A stretch of DNA of 64,000 bases from Sipunculus nudus. Lineage: Eukaryota; Annelida; Sipuncula; Golfingiida; Sipunculidae. The stretch covers positions 46,309,678 through 46,373,677 of the forward strand of contig CM049307.1 of the NCBI GenBank assembly GCA_026874595.1, read 5' to 3'. Below are positions 24,101 through 32,590 of the stretch, piece by piece. Numbering within the stretch: the stretch's first letter is position 1; every line of letters starts with the position of its first letter. Below the pieces are notes generated by a model. That model had not been told where the DNA came from. It did no database searches and saw only the letters and a program-made list of their open reading frames with translations. The position numbers were made by a program, and so were the translations under genes.

Positions 24101-27051
24101 AGAGAAACTGAGTTCAAGAGCATTCTGTTCTCTCTGTGTTACTTCCATGCCGTGGTGTGCGAGCGTCGTAAGTTTGGCCCACAGGGATGGAACAGAGTAT
24201 ACCCATTCAACACTGGTGATCTGACCATCAGTATGAATGTGCTGTACAACTACCTGGAAGCCAACGCCAAGGTACCATGGGAGGATCTTCGCTACCTGTT
24301 TGGTGAAATCATGTACGGAGGTCACATCACTGATGACTGGGATCGTAAACTGTGCAAGACCTACCTGGAGGAGTACATGCATCCAGACATGGTGAGTTCA
24401 TAGGTCACTACAATGATACTGTCATATGTGAAGGTGACCACTCCTTTGATTATGAATTTTAATTGTCTATAATTTAATCGTGGCTATGATGTATAATATG
24501 GTATCAGATAAAAAAACTATAGCTACTTAATCAACAGATCTTATTTACCATAACAAATAACACCAAGGTCAACATGGCCTAATCTAAGGTTGACCTGATG
24601 GTCTATAAAGTGAAATACATAACCAGAGAGTAGACCCATTTAGTTCAGCTGCTGACCCTTGCATTTTCAAGCATTTGGTATGTGAAGCGTTTGCATGTCC
24701 TATGCATGGGTTGTTTATTATTTTGCTAAGTGAAAGTGATTTTTCCCCTATTCCTCATAATAATATACAAAGATCCAGCTGGATCTAATTTGTTCATTGG
24801 TTACTGCAATTTAGCCTAGATAGTATATGGAATTAAGGTATACACAATTTACCATCCTTGAAATCATGTCGTAGGAATAAAAACAAAAGTGGCATATCTG
24901 TATGATCTAATATATGAACAAAAATCACTGGGTAACTAAATCTGTGTGTTACTGTTGCAGCTGGACGGTGAGCTGTACTTGGCTCCTGGTTTCCCCATCC
25001 CACCAAACTCTGACTATAAGGGTTACCATCAGTACATTGATGAGTGTCTGCCACCAGAGAGCCCCTACCTGTACGGCCTACATCCTAACTCTGAGATCGA
25101 GTTCCTGACCACCACATCTGACCACGTTTTCCGCACAGTGCTGGAAATGCAGCCGAGAGATGCAGCTGCAGGAGCTGGTTCTGGAGTCAGCAGAGAAGAA
25201 AAGGTATAACAGTCGTGTCAATATACATTTCATTATTTAAAGATGGACCTGGAATGTTTCCTAAAACACCACTTTATTTCATATAAAAGTTGACCACGCG
25301 TGTTTGAAGAGATTGTGATGCTCTCTTGGAAAATGCTGATAAGTACTTTCAAAATCTGAGACTTCTAGCCTATCCTAACTTTGGAAAAAAAAAGTCTTGA
25401 TGTCTTAAATAATAAAAATTCTATATGCAAGCCAAACTATAAATTTATTGGCATTTCCTGGTTACAGCTGATCAGCATTCACAAAGAGTTTGCCCGAAAA
25501 AAAGTTTTCTTTCCATCTGAAAACTAAGTGCATTCTTTTTTATTTTATAATGAGTAATCATGGACATTTGCCATCTCAGTGTAAAAATAAATATTTGGGA
25601 GGACTATTTTTATTTTTACTGTTCACACAAAATAGTACAACATTTTGGCCAAGGTAGAATTTGAAAATTAAAAATAGCTTGGGCCTTGTGACTTCCATTC
25701 TTCTGATCCTCAGACAATCTTCCTCTTGTATTTAGAGTTGATTAAAGGTATATATGGATACTATTAAAAGCCTTTCATTTACTTCAGATCAAGCAAATTC
25801 TGGATGAGATTACTGAGAAACTTCCAGAAGAGTTCAACATGGTTGAGCTTATGAACAAGGTGCCACCAGATGAACGAACCCCATATGTAGTTGTGGCCTT
25901 CCAGGAATGTGAGCGAATGAACATGCTCACCTCAGAGATCAGACGTTCCCTCAAGGAGTTGGACCTTGGTCTTAAGGTGAGGTTTCCTTTGCAAGTACAT
26001 TTGATATGAAATCACAAACTTCTTATGATGGAGACAATTTTAAGAAATAGTTATTTGAATGATGTATTTCCAAATGTTGTAAACTGCTTTTGAGTAATTC
26101 TGTTCTTTTCTGACTAAAAAAAGAACAAAAATTCTTTAGCTATAGTAAAGACATTTTACAATCAGGCAATCTCATGAACAGAGAACTAGTAAATCTCATG
26201 GATATATTTTGGCTATCTTCAAATATAGAATATTACAATAGATCATATAACCACTGTTAATACCATTCAGTATTAAATACCTCGATGTGGTGTCTTTTCG
26301 TGCTCGTAAGTTAAAGAATATATAGTTTGTCATTGAAGAACACAGTCAAAGTAAAGATAGTAACATCTAAAATGCAGCAAAAACAATATTAAAATGCTTC
26401 TCCCGCAATTGTAATAGTTTTTTTTGCCCTCAGGGTGAACTGACGATCACTGCTGATATGGAAGAGCTGGGCAATGCCTTATACCTTGACAATGTACATG
26501 AGAGCTGGGCTAAACGAGCATATCCATCGCTGTACGGCTTGTCTGCTTGGTATGCTGATCTGCTGCAGCGTGTGAAGGAGCTGGAGAGTTGGACATCAGA
26601 CTTCCAGCTGCCCGCGGCAGTCTGGCTGGGTGGTTTCTTTAATCCGCAGTCCTTCCTGACAGCCATCATGCAGCAGATGGCGAGAAAGAACGAGTGGCCA
26701 CTGGATCGCATGGCTCTGCAATGCGACGTGACCAAGAAGAACCGGGAGGATTTCAGCGGTCCACCAAGAGAGGGTGCCTACGTAGCTGGCCTGTACATGG
26801 AGGGTGCACGCTGGGATACTCAGACTGGTATGATTGCTGAGGCCCGACTGAAAGAGCTTGCACCTGCCATGCCGGTGATCTTCATCAAGGCTATACCAGT
26901 TGACCGCATGGACTCGAGGAACATCTACGAATGTCCTGTCTACAAGACCAAGCAACGTGGACCAACATTCGTCTGGACCTTCAACCTCAAGACCAAGGAG
27001 AAGCCAGCCAGATGGGTGCTTGGAGGTGTTGCGTTGCTTCTGCAGGTTTAA
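1..27051 (+). CDS. DNAH9/11/17-like: Axonemal outer-arm dynein heavy chain, beta (DNAH9/11/17) type, 3' part, 28 exons
   Basis: This encodes the motor heavy chain of the ciliary outer dynein arm, which hydrolyses ATP to slide doublet microtubules. The window starts inside AAA1 (EQMDYK, then a [17 protein letters not shown]-type block) and runs to the true C-terminus (GGVALLLQV, stop). About 2,590 residues are present of a family usually near 4,470, so the tail, linker and AAA1 P-loop lie upstream. P-loops for AAA2 (GNAGTGKS), AAA3 (GNAGTGKT) and AAA4 (GVGGSGKQ) are visible, followed by the coiled-coil stalk, AAA5, AAA6 and the C-terminal domain. All exon junctions are GT-AG and keep phase. 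Subfamily is assigned from overall resemblance to sea-urchin beta chain and vertebrate DNAH9/11/17; I cannot choose among the three. Introns of 0.3-1.9 kb hold AT-rich sequence, one interspersed repeat (3.4-4.05 kb) and simple repeats, and otherwise nothing I recognise. Confidence 0.95.
554..816 (+). CDS. Dynein exon, AAA1 core
   Basis: The exon begins [20 protein letters not shown] and contains the AAA1 GCFDEFNR Walker B-type block and the [14 protein letters not shown] sensor region, which are nearly invariant in axonemal dyneins. It has an AG acceptor at 552-553 and a GT donor at 817, and ends in phase 2 (arginine codon split AG|G). Confidence 0.95.
1352..1490 (+). CDS. Dynein exon, AAA1 C-terminal part
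   Basis: It completes the split Arg codon and reads [17 protein letters not shown], then the [18 protein letters not shown] helix region typical of the AAA1 small subdomain. A pyrimidine-rich acceptor precedes it and a GT donor follows CAG. Confidence 0.95.
1711..1803 (+). CDS. Dynein exon, AAA1-AAA2 boundary
   Basis: A short 31-codon exon reading [18 protein letters not shown] and ending SDPTRPEDQ. It is in phase 0 at both ends. The [11 protein letters not shown] block is a family hallmark. The acceptor follows a run of T. Confidence 0.93.
2172..2366 (+). CDS. Dynein exon, AAA1-AAA2 linker
   Basis: It encodes [20 protein letters not shown] and a [19 protein letters not shown] block joining AAA1 to AAA2. 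Phase 0 at both ends, with canonical acceptor and donor. Confidence 0.95.
2922..3132 (+). CDS. Dynein exon, AAA2 P-loop
   Basis: Contains [20 protein letters not shown], the AAA2 Walker A loop, then the [20 protein letters not shown] block. It ends in phase 1 (Gly codon G|GC). The next coding exon is 1.9 kb away, across a repeat-bearing intron. Confidence 0.95.
3361..4052 (+). repeat. Interspersed repeat, family A, copy 1 (dynein intron)
   Basis: A non-coding repeat inside the intron between the two AAA2 exons. It opens with TTTAGCTCAGCTGACT and closes with CATGACCCATGGGTCACTTG. Inside each end is a perfect 12-bp inverted repeat, GCTCAGCTGACT (3,365-3,376) and AGTCAGCTGAGC (4,018-4,029). The interior contains the phrase about ATATCCTTCGAGCTATGGGG that recurs in the 40.8-43.4 kb tandem array on the other strand. 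No coding capacity was found. Confidence 0.7.
5057..5333 (+). CDS. Dynein exon, AAA2 Walker B region
   Basis: Reads [19 protein letters not shown] then [20 protein letters not shown], the AAA2 Walker B/sensor region, and ends at [13 protein letters not shown]. It starts in phase 1 and ends in phase 2, matching its neighbours. Confidence 0.95.
5371..5546 (+). repeat. Direct repeat of about 80 bp, two copies
   Basis: A sequence starting TCTTTCAAAATTGTATCTG at 5,371 recurs from 5,466 with a few substitutions, a period of 95 bp. Both copies share GTGTGAATTGCAAATC and GTCTGTTTACAACTTAATCC. It lies in a dynein intron and has no apparent function. Confidence 0.85.
7043..7325 (+). CDS. Dynein exon, AAA2-AAA3 linker
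   Basis: Completes the split Pro codon and reads [18 protein letters not shown], ending [13 protein letters not shown], the helical connection between AAA2 and AAA3. Canonical splice sites. Confidence 0.95.
7747..7920 (+). CDS. Dynein exon, pre-AAA3
   Basis: Encodes [20 protein letters not shown] and [13 protein letters not shown], the conserved lead-in to AAA3. Phase 0 at both ends. The acceptor is TATAG. Confidence 0.93.
8148..8168 (+). repeat. Poly-G run
   Basis: An almost uninterrupted run of about 20 G in a dynein intron. Such tracts can form G-quadruplex and are prone to sequencing length error. Confidence 0.8.
8656..8961 (+). CDS. Dynein exon, AAA3 P-loop and Walker B
   Basis: Contains [17 protein letters not shown] (AAA3 Walker A) and [13 protein letters not shown] (Walker B). 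AAA3 nucleotide binding gates motor cycling in dyneins. Phase 0 at both ends. Confidence 0.96.
9061..9112 (+). repeat. TA dinucleotide microsatellite
   Basis: About 25 perfect TA repeats in the dynein intron after the AAA3 P-loop exon. Confidence 0.95.
9499..9666 (+). CDS. Dynein exon, AAA3
   Basis: Encodes [20 protein letters not shown] and [19 protein letters not shown], the AAA3 sensor-1 region. The preceding intron carries a long TA microsatellite. Confidence 0.94.
10130..10369 (+). CDS. Dynein exon, AAA3 small subdomain
   Basis: Reads [20 protein letters not shown] and ends [16 protein letters not shown], the sensor-2 region of AAA3. Phase 0 at both ends with canonical sites. Confidence 0.95.
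10895..11056 (+). CDS. Dynein exon, AAA3-AAA4 linker
   Basis: Encodes [20 protein letters not shown] and [16 protein letters not shown], the helical link to AAA4. Phase 0 at both ends. Confidence 0.93.
11484..12107 (+). CDS. Dynein exon, AAA4
   Basis: A 208-codon exon with the AAA4 Walker A ([20 protein letters not shown]) and the [20 protein letters not shown] Walker B region. It begins with the [13 protein letters not shown] block. Phase 0 at both ends. Confidence 0.96.
12125..12345 (+). repeat. Degenerate tandem repeat, unit about 65-70 bp
   Basis: Three to four imperfect copies of a unit containing TTCCTGATGTTCATGGTG then AAGTTTA(C/T)TAAGAAAAATGAAAG, in the dynein intron after the AAA4 exon. 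Non-coding. Confidence 0.75.
12649..12810 (+). CDS. Dynein exon, AAA4 small subdomain
   Basis: Encodes [20 protein letters not shown] and [15 protein letters not shown]-type sequence (here [16 protein letters not shown]), a very conserved sensor-2 region of AAA4. The donor GTGAGT follows TCT. Confidence 0.94.
13376..13609 (+). CDS. Dynein exon, start of stalk coiled coil 1
   Basis: Encodes [20 protein letters not shown] and a charged helix ([20 protein letters not shown]) that opens the antiparallel stalk leading to the microtubule-binding tip. Phase 0 at both ends. Confidence 0.94.
14033..14293 (+). CDS. Dynein exon, stalk coiled coil 1
   Basis: Strongly heptad-like, rich in Lys, Glu and Ala ([20 protein letters not shown], then [19 protein letters not shown]). 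This is the ascending helix of the stalk. Phase 0 at both ends. Confidence 0.94.
15372..15518 (+). CDS. Dynein exon, microtubule-binding domain (first part)
   Basis: [20 protein letters not shown] and the [17 protein letters not shown] block form the first part of the stalk-tip microtubule-binding domain. It is a 49-codon exon in phase 0. Confidence 0.94.
15875..17335 (+). CDS. Dynein exon, stalk tip, coiled coil 2 and AAA5
   Basis: The largest exon (487 codons). It finishes the stalk tip ([20 protein letters not shown]), returns down coiled coil 2 ([20 protein letters not shown]) and enters AAA5 ([20 protein letters not shown], then [20 protein letters not shown]). AAA5 lacks a canonical P-loop, as expected. 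It ends with the buttress-like helix [20 protein letters not shown]. Confidence 0.97.
17793..17963 (+). CDS. Dynein exon, AAA5-AAA6
   Basis: Encodes [20 protein letters not shown] and [20 protein letters not shown], the conserved entry to AAA6. It ends in phase 0 just before the alternative exon pair. Confidence 0.94.
18807..18929 (+). CDS. Dynein alternative exon A (123 nt)
   Basis: Encodes 41 residues beginning [20 protein letters not shown] and ending [15 protein letters not shown] acceptor, GTAAAA donor, phase 0 at both ends. It covers the same protein segment and has the same length as the exon at 19,769-19,891. Only one can fit between FTSQMTFQ and [11 protein letters not shown] in a normal dynein, so the two are inferred to be mutually exclusive. 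Its start (MAENIKHW) is less like the usual [15 protein letters not shown] consensus than exon B. Confidence 0.85.
19769..19891 (+). CDS. Dynein alternative exon B (123 nt)
   Basis: Encodes 41 residues beginning [20 protein letters not shown] and ending [13 protein letters not shown]. It has the same length, phase and splice-site type as exon A, and about 24 of 41 residues are identical. Both copies are free of stops and have intact splice sites, which argues that both are used. Exon B matches the family consensus ([13 protein letters not shown]) better. Confidence 0.88.
21257..21450 (+). CDS. Dynein exon, AAA6
   Basis: [20 protein letters not shown] and [20 protein letters not shown] are hallmark AAA6 blocks. 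It ends in phase 2 (Gln codon CA|G). Confidence 0.95.
22332..22608 (+). CDS. Dynein exon, AAA6 Walker B-like region
   Basis: Encodes [40 protein letters not shown] and GHWVILQ. The [10 protein letters not shown] block is characteristic of AAA6. Starts in phase 2 and ends in phase 0. Confidence 0.95.
23330..23557 (+). CDS. Dynein exon, AAA6 / C-terminal region
   Basis: Encodes [28 protein letters not shown], and [20 protein letters not shown], all strongly conserved. Phase 0 at both ends. Confidence 0.95.
24080..24391 (+). CDS. Dynein exon, C-terminal region
   Basis: Encodes [40 protein letters not shown] and [20 protein letters not shown], the highly conserved segment after AAA6. Phase 0 at both ends. 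Confidence 0.96.
24961..25203 (+). CDS. Dynein exon, C-terminal domain
   Basis: Encodes [20 protein letters not shown] and [20 protein letters not shown], and ends in the variable [14 protein letters not shown] stretch. Phase 0. Confidence 0.94.
25788..25976 (+). CDS. Dynein exon, C-terminal domain
   Basis: Encodes [20 protein letters not shown] and [20 protein letters not shown], ending LKELDLGLK. It is 63 codons in phase 0. No initiator-type ATG frame marks it, but the conserved peptide and splice sites are clear. Confidence 0.94.
26434..27051 (+). CDS. Dynein terminal exon
   Basis: Encodes [53 protein letters not shown] and the terminal GGVALLLQV, followed by a TAA stop at 27,049-27,051. 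The ending matches beta-type outer-arm heavy chains, so the C-terminus is complete. Confidence 0.97.
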   Translation, partial: GELTITADMEELGNALYLDNVHESWAKRAYPSLYGLSAWYADLLQRVKELESWTSDFQLPAAVWLGGFFNPQSFLTAIMQQMARKNEWPLDRMALQCDVTKKNREDFSGPPREGAYVAGLYMEGARWDTQTGMIAEARLKELAPAMPVIFIKAIPVDRMDSRNIYECPVYKTKQRGPTFVWTFNLKTKEKPARWVLGGVALLLQV

Positions 27052-27525
27052 ACATCAACATAGAACTGACATCATTCTGGAATTCTGCATTCAAATCTAT
27101 CCAAAGATATATATACATGCAGACCATTACACGTTTCTTCTTTAAACTTTAATTTTGATTGACATTTTGTGCCATGGAGATAGTACTGCGTTGTACTTTT
27201 ATGAAAAGTACTGAAGTGTATTTTTAGCAAGCCATGAATGCAGTTTTATAATGTTTTGTATCTTTTTTTTGTTCTGGTCTTTATTGAGAATAATTGTGAG
27301 ATACTAAAGCATGCTCTTTGTATATGAACATATTTGAAATGTTTTGCCAACATTTGTAGTGTAGTAATAGAATTGGTTTATTAAGGGCTGTGTGAAGCAT
27401 GTGCATGTTAGCAGCGCACTTTCTAAAGCATGCAAATGTAAAAACTACAGCAGTATATCTAAGTTCACATATTACATATCATCTTCCATATCAGTATGAG
27501 GTTTTACAAAGACAGCTCCTTTTAG

Positions 27526-27531
27526 AATAAA
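27526..27531 (+). terminator. Candidate poly(A) signal of the dynein gene
   Basis: AATAAA lies 475 nt past the stop codon, the first canonical hexamer I noted downstream of it. This would give a 3' UTR of roughly 500 nt. The cleavage site is not visible. Confidence 0.5.
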
Positions 27532-28129
27532 ATGTAAATAACTGTTAAAGATTCAATAATTCTATTTGCTTTGCGCAACAAACGCATTAATAAGGTGCAT
27601 AAAACGCATTAACTGTGGGGCTGTTGACTGTAGTTTATTGTACAGTGATTGATCACAATGTTTAACATGTTAATATCACAATGTGCCAAGTCGTTATTCC
27701 GTCCATTGTGCACTTGTTCTTGTTGATATTTCTGAACACTTTCAAACTTAAGAAAAACAATGCATCAGTATTATATTATACTAGCTGGACCCTATTTGAC
27801 CTTCCAGATAATTGAGGCTGTGTGCTTATTATTCCATATTACATACATAGAGGACTATGATACAAATGCCAGATGAATGCATTTACTATACATGTACATT
27901 ATTGCAGACTAGAAGCTTGTTTTGTTTCAGGTAATTCTCCCTTATATTCAGTGTAATCCAATTTTTGCAGTGTTATTTTTACCTTCTGATCACAGCCTTG
28001 CATTGACATTTTACACCTCCTACAAACTTTGCTCCTACTTAAACAGACCCTTGGTATTGCAACTCTGAATTTGTGCACAGTTGTACTGCATCAGTTGATA
28101 TATTAAAGGTTGCCATATTGTTACAGACA
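27532..28129. other. Intergenic, no recognised feature
   Basis: AT-rich sequence after the dynein 3' end. No coding similarity or repeat structure was seen. Confidence 0.5.
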
Positions 28130-28895
28130 AGTCTTTTTTGTTTTTAGGCCATGACGACCTATATTCTGTGAGTGACTGGCCAAAAAACATGATTTTTAGC
28201 ATCCAGACAGAAAGGACACATATTCTTTTCGTTAGACTTAGAAACTTCTAATTATACATCCATGGAGGCTCTAGGCAGACTCCTGAGAAACCTGAAATTA
28301 AGTCATGGTGACCTAAATTCTGCAAAGGACTGGCCAAAATACCTGATTCTGAGCACCCAGACAGTCGGGACAGTGTACAAATTGTAACCATTAGGCCTAG
28401 AATCATTTAATACAATATCCAAGGAGGTTCTGGCCAAATATCCTTGGAAAGCTGAAACTAGGTCATGAAGACCTTTATTCTGCAAACAACCGGCCAAAGG
28501 TATAATTATGACACCAAGACAGGCGGGCACAAAACTTTACTCTTGAACCTAGATATTGGGTCACCATGGCCTCCGAGTTATGTGAAACAACATGATTTGA
28601 GTATCTTATTACTCAGGTGGACACAAGTCATAGCAGTTTGACGTGGAAAAATCAAACTTGTCATCGAGGGAGTTCCAAGTAAAACTTCTTGGAAACCTTA
28701 AATAATGTTCCTGTTACCTTTTTCCAAGGACTATGGAAAAAGAACATGATTATGAGCACTCTGGAAGTCATTCTACCTATTGTCAAAGGTTCCTTAAATA
28801 TTTTGTACCAGATCATTACATCAATAATTAGGCCTAATACATGCATCACCTGTAAGTCTCATTCAACCGAGCGTCATGACCCATGAGTCACTTGT
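28130..28895 (+). repeat. Interspersed repeat, family A, diverged copy
   Basis: It ends GAGCGTCATGACCCATGAGTCACTTG, split here as GAGCGTCATGACC then CATGAGTCACTTG, matching the end of the copy at 3.4-4.05 kb with one change in the terminal block. The interior has three loosely repeated phrases (ctggccaaa, followed by aaattgtaaccattaggcctag-like and tgaaactaggtcatg-like text), consistent with an old tandemly built copy. The 5' limit is approximate. Confidence 0.5.
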
Positions 28896-28899
28896 TTTC

Positions 28900-30065
28900 C
28901 TTCTCTTGGAAGACATTTCCAGTTGACTTGGCCAGGTAGAAAATCTTTCTTATGGCTGTCTAATCTTTATAGATTAAATGGTTGGATTCTAGGTGCAATT
29001 CTGGGCATTTGTTTATTCTTTTAGAGACTTGCCCAAGCAGCTGTGTAAACTTATATGTCTCTAACTAGTGGTCTTTTTTGTTTCTTTTACCTTCTTGAGA
29101 ATATGATTGATAGTGTTTTATTCCTTGCTGATGGGAAGGTGCCTGTTGTCCTCGACTGGTTCAATAGTCCGAGTAGCTTCTTTCTGACAGATGGGCCTTG
29201 ATGCTTTATCATTACAGACTTCATTCTTTTCCTGGTCTTGAGTCTCTTGACTGCGTTTAATTTAGTTCTGTTAGTTTAAGTACATATATCATGCCAGGGA
29301 TGGATTTCTGTTGTTGTTGTAATTTATCTTGAAATAGGTTTCCAACTTCTTCCTTAATGAGGGAACTTTGATGGTACTCTCTGTCTCAAAGGCTTTGGCG
29401 AAGAGATTTGCTGCTCTTTTTCCAGTGTGATAGCTTTTCATCTTCTTGTTATACTGATGTTTTACAGGTTAAAATAGGCTCTTCATTCAGGAGTCTTCTC
29501 TTATTTTTTTCTAGATTGTTTCCGGAGGTCTTCTAATGCAAACTCTCTCGAAGCTCCTGGGCCTAGGCACTGCTGAGATCCTCTCTGATAGTTTGTAATA
29601 TTTCCTGAAATCACGTGAGACAAATTTCTTTGATGCAGATATAATAAAGTTTGTCGGTTATTTCACATTGTGGTTCAGGTACTCTGTAAATTTGATGATA
29701 CTGATGTTTTCATCATGGAACTGATAATTTGGCAGTTTGTTTTCCTGAAGTTCCACCTGGCTTATTTCCGGCGGTACTCTGTGGCCTTTATATCACTGAT
29801 TTTGAGCGTGATGGGAAGATGGTCACTTCCTCCAACCTGATTCTTGCAAACTTGACGCACTGTCTGTTCTCTGGTGCGACAGTGATGTCAGAAGTTGAGG
29901 ATTTTCTCTATGCTCTTCAACATAATGAGGGATTGTTATTGGTTCGTTGATGAGGATAAGCTGAATGCCAATTAGCCAGTCCTGTATCTTTTCCCCTGTT
30001 GCATCAATATGGTCATAACCCCATGCAGGTGAGTTCTGGGATAGAATCATCCAAAGAATTAACAA
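28900..30065 (-). mobile_element. Decayed non-LTR retrotransposon fragment (endonuclease)
   Basis: On the minus strand at 30,065-29,823 the peptide WGYDHIDATGEKIQDWLIG followed by LILINEP resembles the middle of an APE-type endonuclease from LINE ORF2, where a Trp-Gly-Tyr/Asp-rich block precedes the strand with LIND/LINEP. Further 3' (28.9-29.8 kb) the same strand shows only stop-ridden traces of similar style. No intact ORF remains and the limits are approximate. Confidence 0.45.
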
Positions 30066-30840
30066 GGAGGAACTTTCCTGACCTTTGCAAATTTCTTTTT
30101 CACTTTTGGGGCGAGTACTTTTCTAAGAAAAAAAAAACAAAGTTAGGATAAGTGCTTCAACCATCTAGGCCGTATTCATCCCTAGGATCAACAAAGGGGG
30201 TTCAATTTTGTGCGAGCTTGAAAACTAGGATTAAGATAATGTACACTCCTGTAGTGCGGCATTTGATAATACGGCATTCGGCGTAAACCGGCATATTTTA
30301 GATTAGATTATCGTTTATTGGCGTTATCCGGCTCCGGACCTTTGCCGAGAACCAACTACCCTAATTACGATGAAAGCTATCCACGTAATCCTGCACGCCT
30401 TGGTGACCTCCAAGTCGATAAACATCAAAGTACTTATTGCCTGTCATGCATGAGTCAAACGTCAGGCAGAGCAACAGAGCAATCCGGTGCCGGATTAAAG
30501 GGCTTCGAATGTATATAATCCGTTCATTTCCGGGTAGCCAGTAGAGACAACAGAACGCTAAAAGTATGTAGTATAATTTTCCCTAACTCTAGAAACCAGT
30601 CTTCCAGATGCTTTGAGCAAGCTGTATATTAGCGATGGTGCTGTTAGGGCTTCTGTTATTCTTTTGGCATTTCAATATGTCGTTCCCCTTTTGGGAAAGA
30701 AAAAGTCCAAGAATCGGCAAGATAATTCCCTTTGATTTTGACAAGCTTCAATTATGTATTTTCGAGGGAGATTCCTCACAAGAGTAAACCGGGCAAATCT
30801 GTGTGGTCATATTTCACCTTCTAGAAGATAACTATCCCTA
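30066..30840. other. Intergenic, no recognised feature
   Basis: No supported gene. A short stretch at 30,250-30,350 has repeated cggcat/ccgg phrases, but I could not assign it. Confidence 0.4.
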
Positions 30841-31190
30841 AAAAGAAACTTGAACTCTGGCAGGAACAGGTCTCTTTCGCCTTCGGGGGAAATAATCTGC
30901 AGCAGGAATAGAGTAAGGACACAGGAGTCTTGCACGGTCATCAGGTGATACGCAGCTGGAATAGGTTTGTCTGTTTTTGAAAGGTTTTTCCTTACGTTTG
31001 ACAAAATTGATCCAGAAAAAGTCATGGTGTCCCTCGATGGCCACGTCTATAAAACGCTTCTTCAGTCCTTCGTGCCAGCGTTTGGCCAGAGAGTTCACCC
31101 TGCAAAAGCTGATTTTGAATGGGCTCATCAGGCATCCTTACGACATGACCAGCCGACCTGGTCATAATTGTCAAGAATATCAAGGCGTGT
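30841..31190 (-). mobile_element. 3' end fragment of an RTE-like LINE ORF2
   Basis: The minus strand reads RSAGHVVRMPDEPIQNQLLQ then GELSG. A one-base frame change leads into KRWHEGLKKRFIDV. This matches the C-terminal WAGHVxRMxDxRLPKQLLYGEL...KRFKD pattern typical of many invertebrate LINE ORF2 proteins. It is broken by frameshifts and stops, and may be the tail of the same element whose endonuclease lies at 32.6-34 kb. Confidence 0.55.
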
Positions 31191-32590
31191 TGGTTAAATA
31201 ATATAATTTATGTTATTTTTTTGTATGTGGTTAATATTTCTATTTGGTATGTCTGTTCCCGATAATGGGCTTTTGTACAGCTGTTCAGTGTAGTCCAGCA
31301 TGTAACAGGCACCATATGGTCAAGTACCACGCCATTAGGGCAGTAGAAAGTACTGTCCCAGTGACAGAATACATTAAGCTTGATTTGTTGCTACTCTTAT
31401 ATGAAAGGGATTTTGGCTGGGGTGACATTTCCTTAAGATGGTGTTTCCTTTGAACTTAGTTAATGTTTCTATAGATAAATGGTTGGAGTAACGCCTTGGA
31501 ACCAGAGGGTTCCTTCTTTCTTATTGGTTAGTCTTTAGTGATTCAAGGCGGGGCATGAACTTGCCAATCAAAAAGTAAATAATCTATAAAAGACCACGAT
31601 CATCCAGAAGGGGGGCGCTCACATTAAGACCACCACCAGCAAAAATTCAAGAGTGATATGAGTGGCCACAGGAAGCAAAAATGGACCTAAGTAATTATAA
31701 CGTGAATCTAAGTTAAAAGGAATAAAATACATCAGAAGTGATACTGCAACAAAAGGGAATTTTTATATATATGTGTGTGTATATATATATACATACTATT
31801 GTGTGTGAGACTGGAATAACTTTTATATTTGACTCTCAAATGGATTTACTCATGAAAGGAAAATACAAGTGCTAAACTGGAATAACTTTTGTATTTGACT
31901 CACAAATGGATTTACTCATGGATGGAGATATACAAGTGCTAAACTGGAATAACTTTTATATTTGATTCATAAACGGATTTACTCAAGGAAGAAACACAAA
32001 CAATGGACATTCGACAATAAGATTAGCCTGGTTAGGGTATAAGAATAGATATTGACTCAGTGATGATACTTTATATGTGCTTTTTACAGTTTAATAGTTT
32101 TAAATGTATTATTTTCTCTTGTTGTCAGTATAATTATATACTTATATAATCACAATCCTGGGTTGTTCTTTCTCAAATGTGGAGTGTGCTGTACAATCCG
32201 AAGCCCAATACCTGTTCAGTGTTCTCTTTAATCGATTTAATTAATAAATTCAGAGCAACACTTGACAATAATCCTGTACATAATCCACGTTTCACAGATA
32301 AACAGTAGGGTAGGGAGTTTGACAGCACAGTAGACCTTCAGCTTTGTTGTAAAGCTAATCCCCCGACGCTGACAGACATTGGTGCTTCCGAAGGAAGAAC
32401 TGGCTTTGCCATTTTAGGGTGCTGCCCTAGTCAACTAGTCAACTTTCTGCGGTCTGTCCTTTCACTGTAATGGTGGGTATTGCATAAAAGGTATGTAGGG
32501 CTTGCTGATGCTGATTGTGCTGATTGTTCTAAAAGGCATTGTTGAGCATGGCGGTAAATCTCATGCTGAACAAAGTGGGTGCTAACACAG
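31191..32590. other. Intergenic, mostly unrecognised, with a short tandem array
   Basis: No coding similarity was seen. It contains a GT/TA microsatellite near 31,765-31,795 and the tandem array listed separately. Confidence 0.4.
31811..31990 (+). repeat. Tandem repeat, unit about 66 bp, three copies
   Basis: CTGGAATAACTTTT starts at 31,811, 31,877 and 31,944. Each unit continues with a TTTGACTC/ATTC-type block and GGATTTACTCA. The copies differ by a few bases. No known function. Confidence 0.9.

Noticed and set aside
29729-29950. Plus-strand ORFs around the LINE fragments
   Set aside because: They are antisense to the minus-strand endonuclease remnant.
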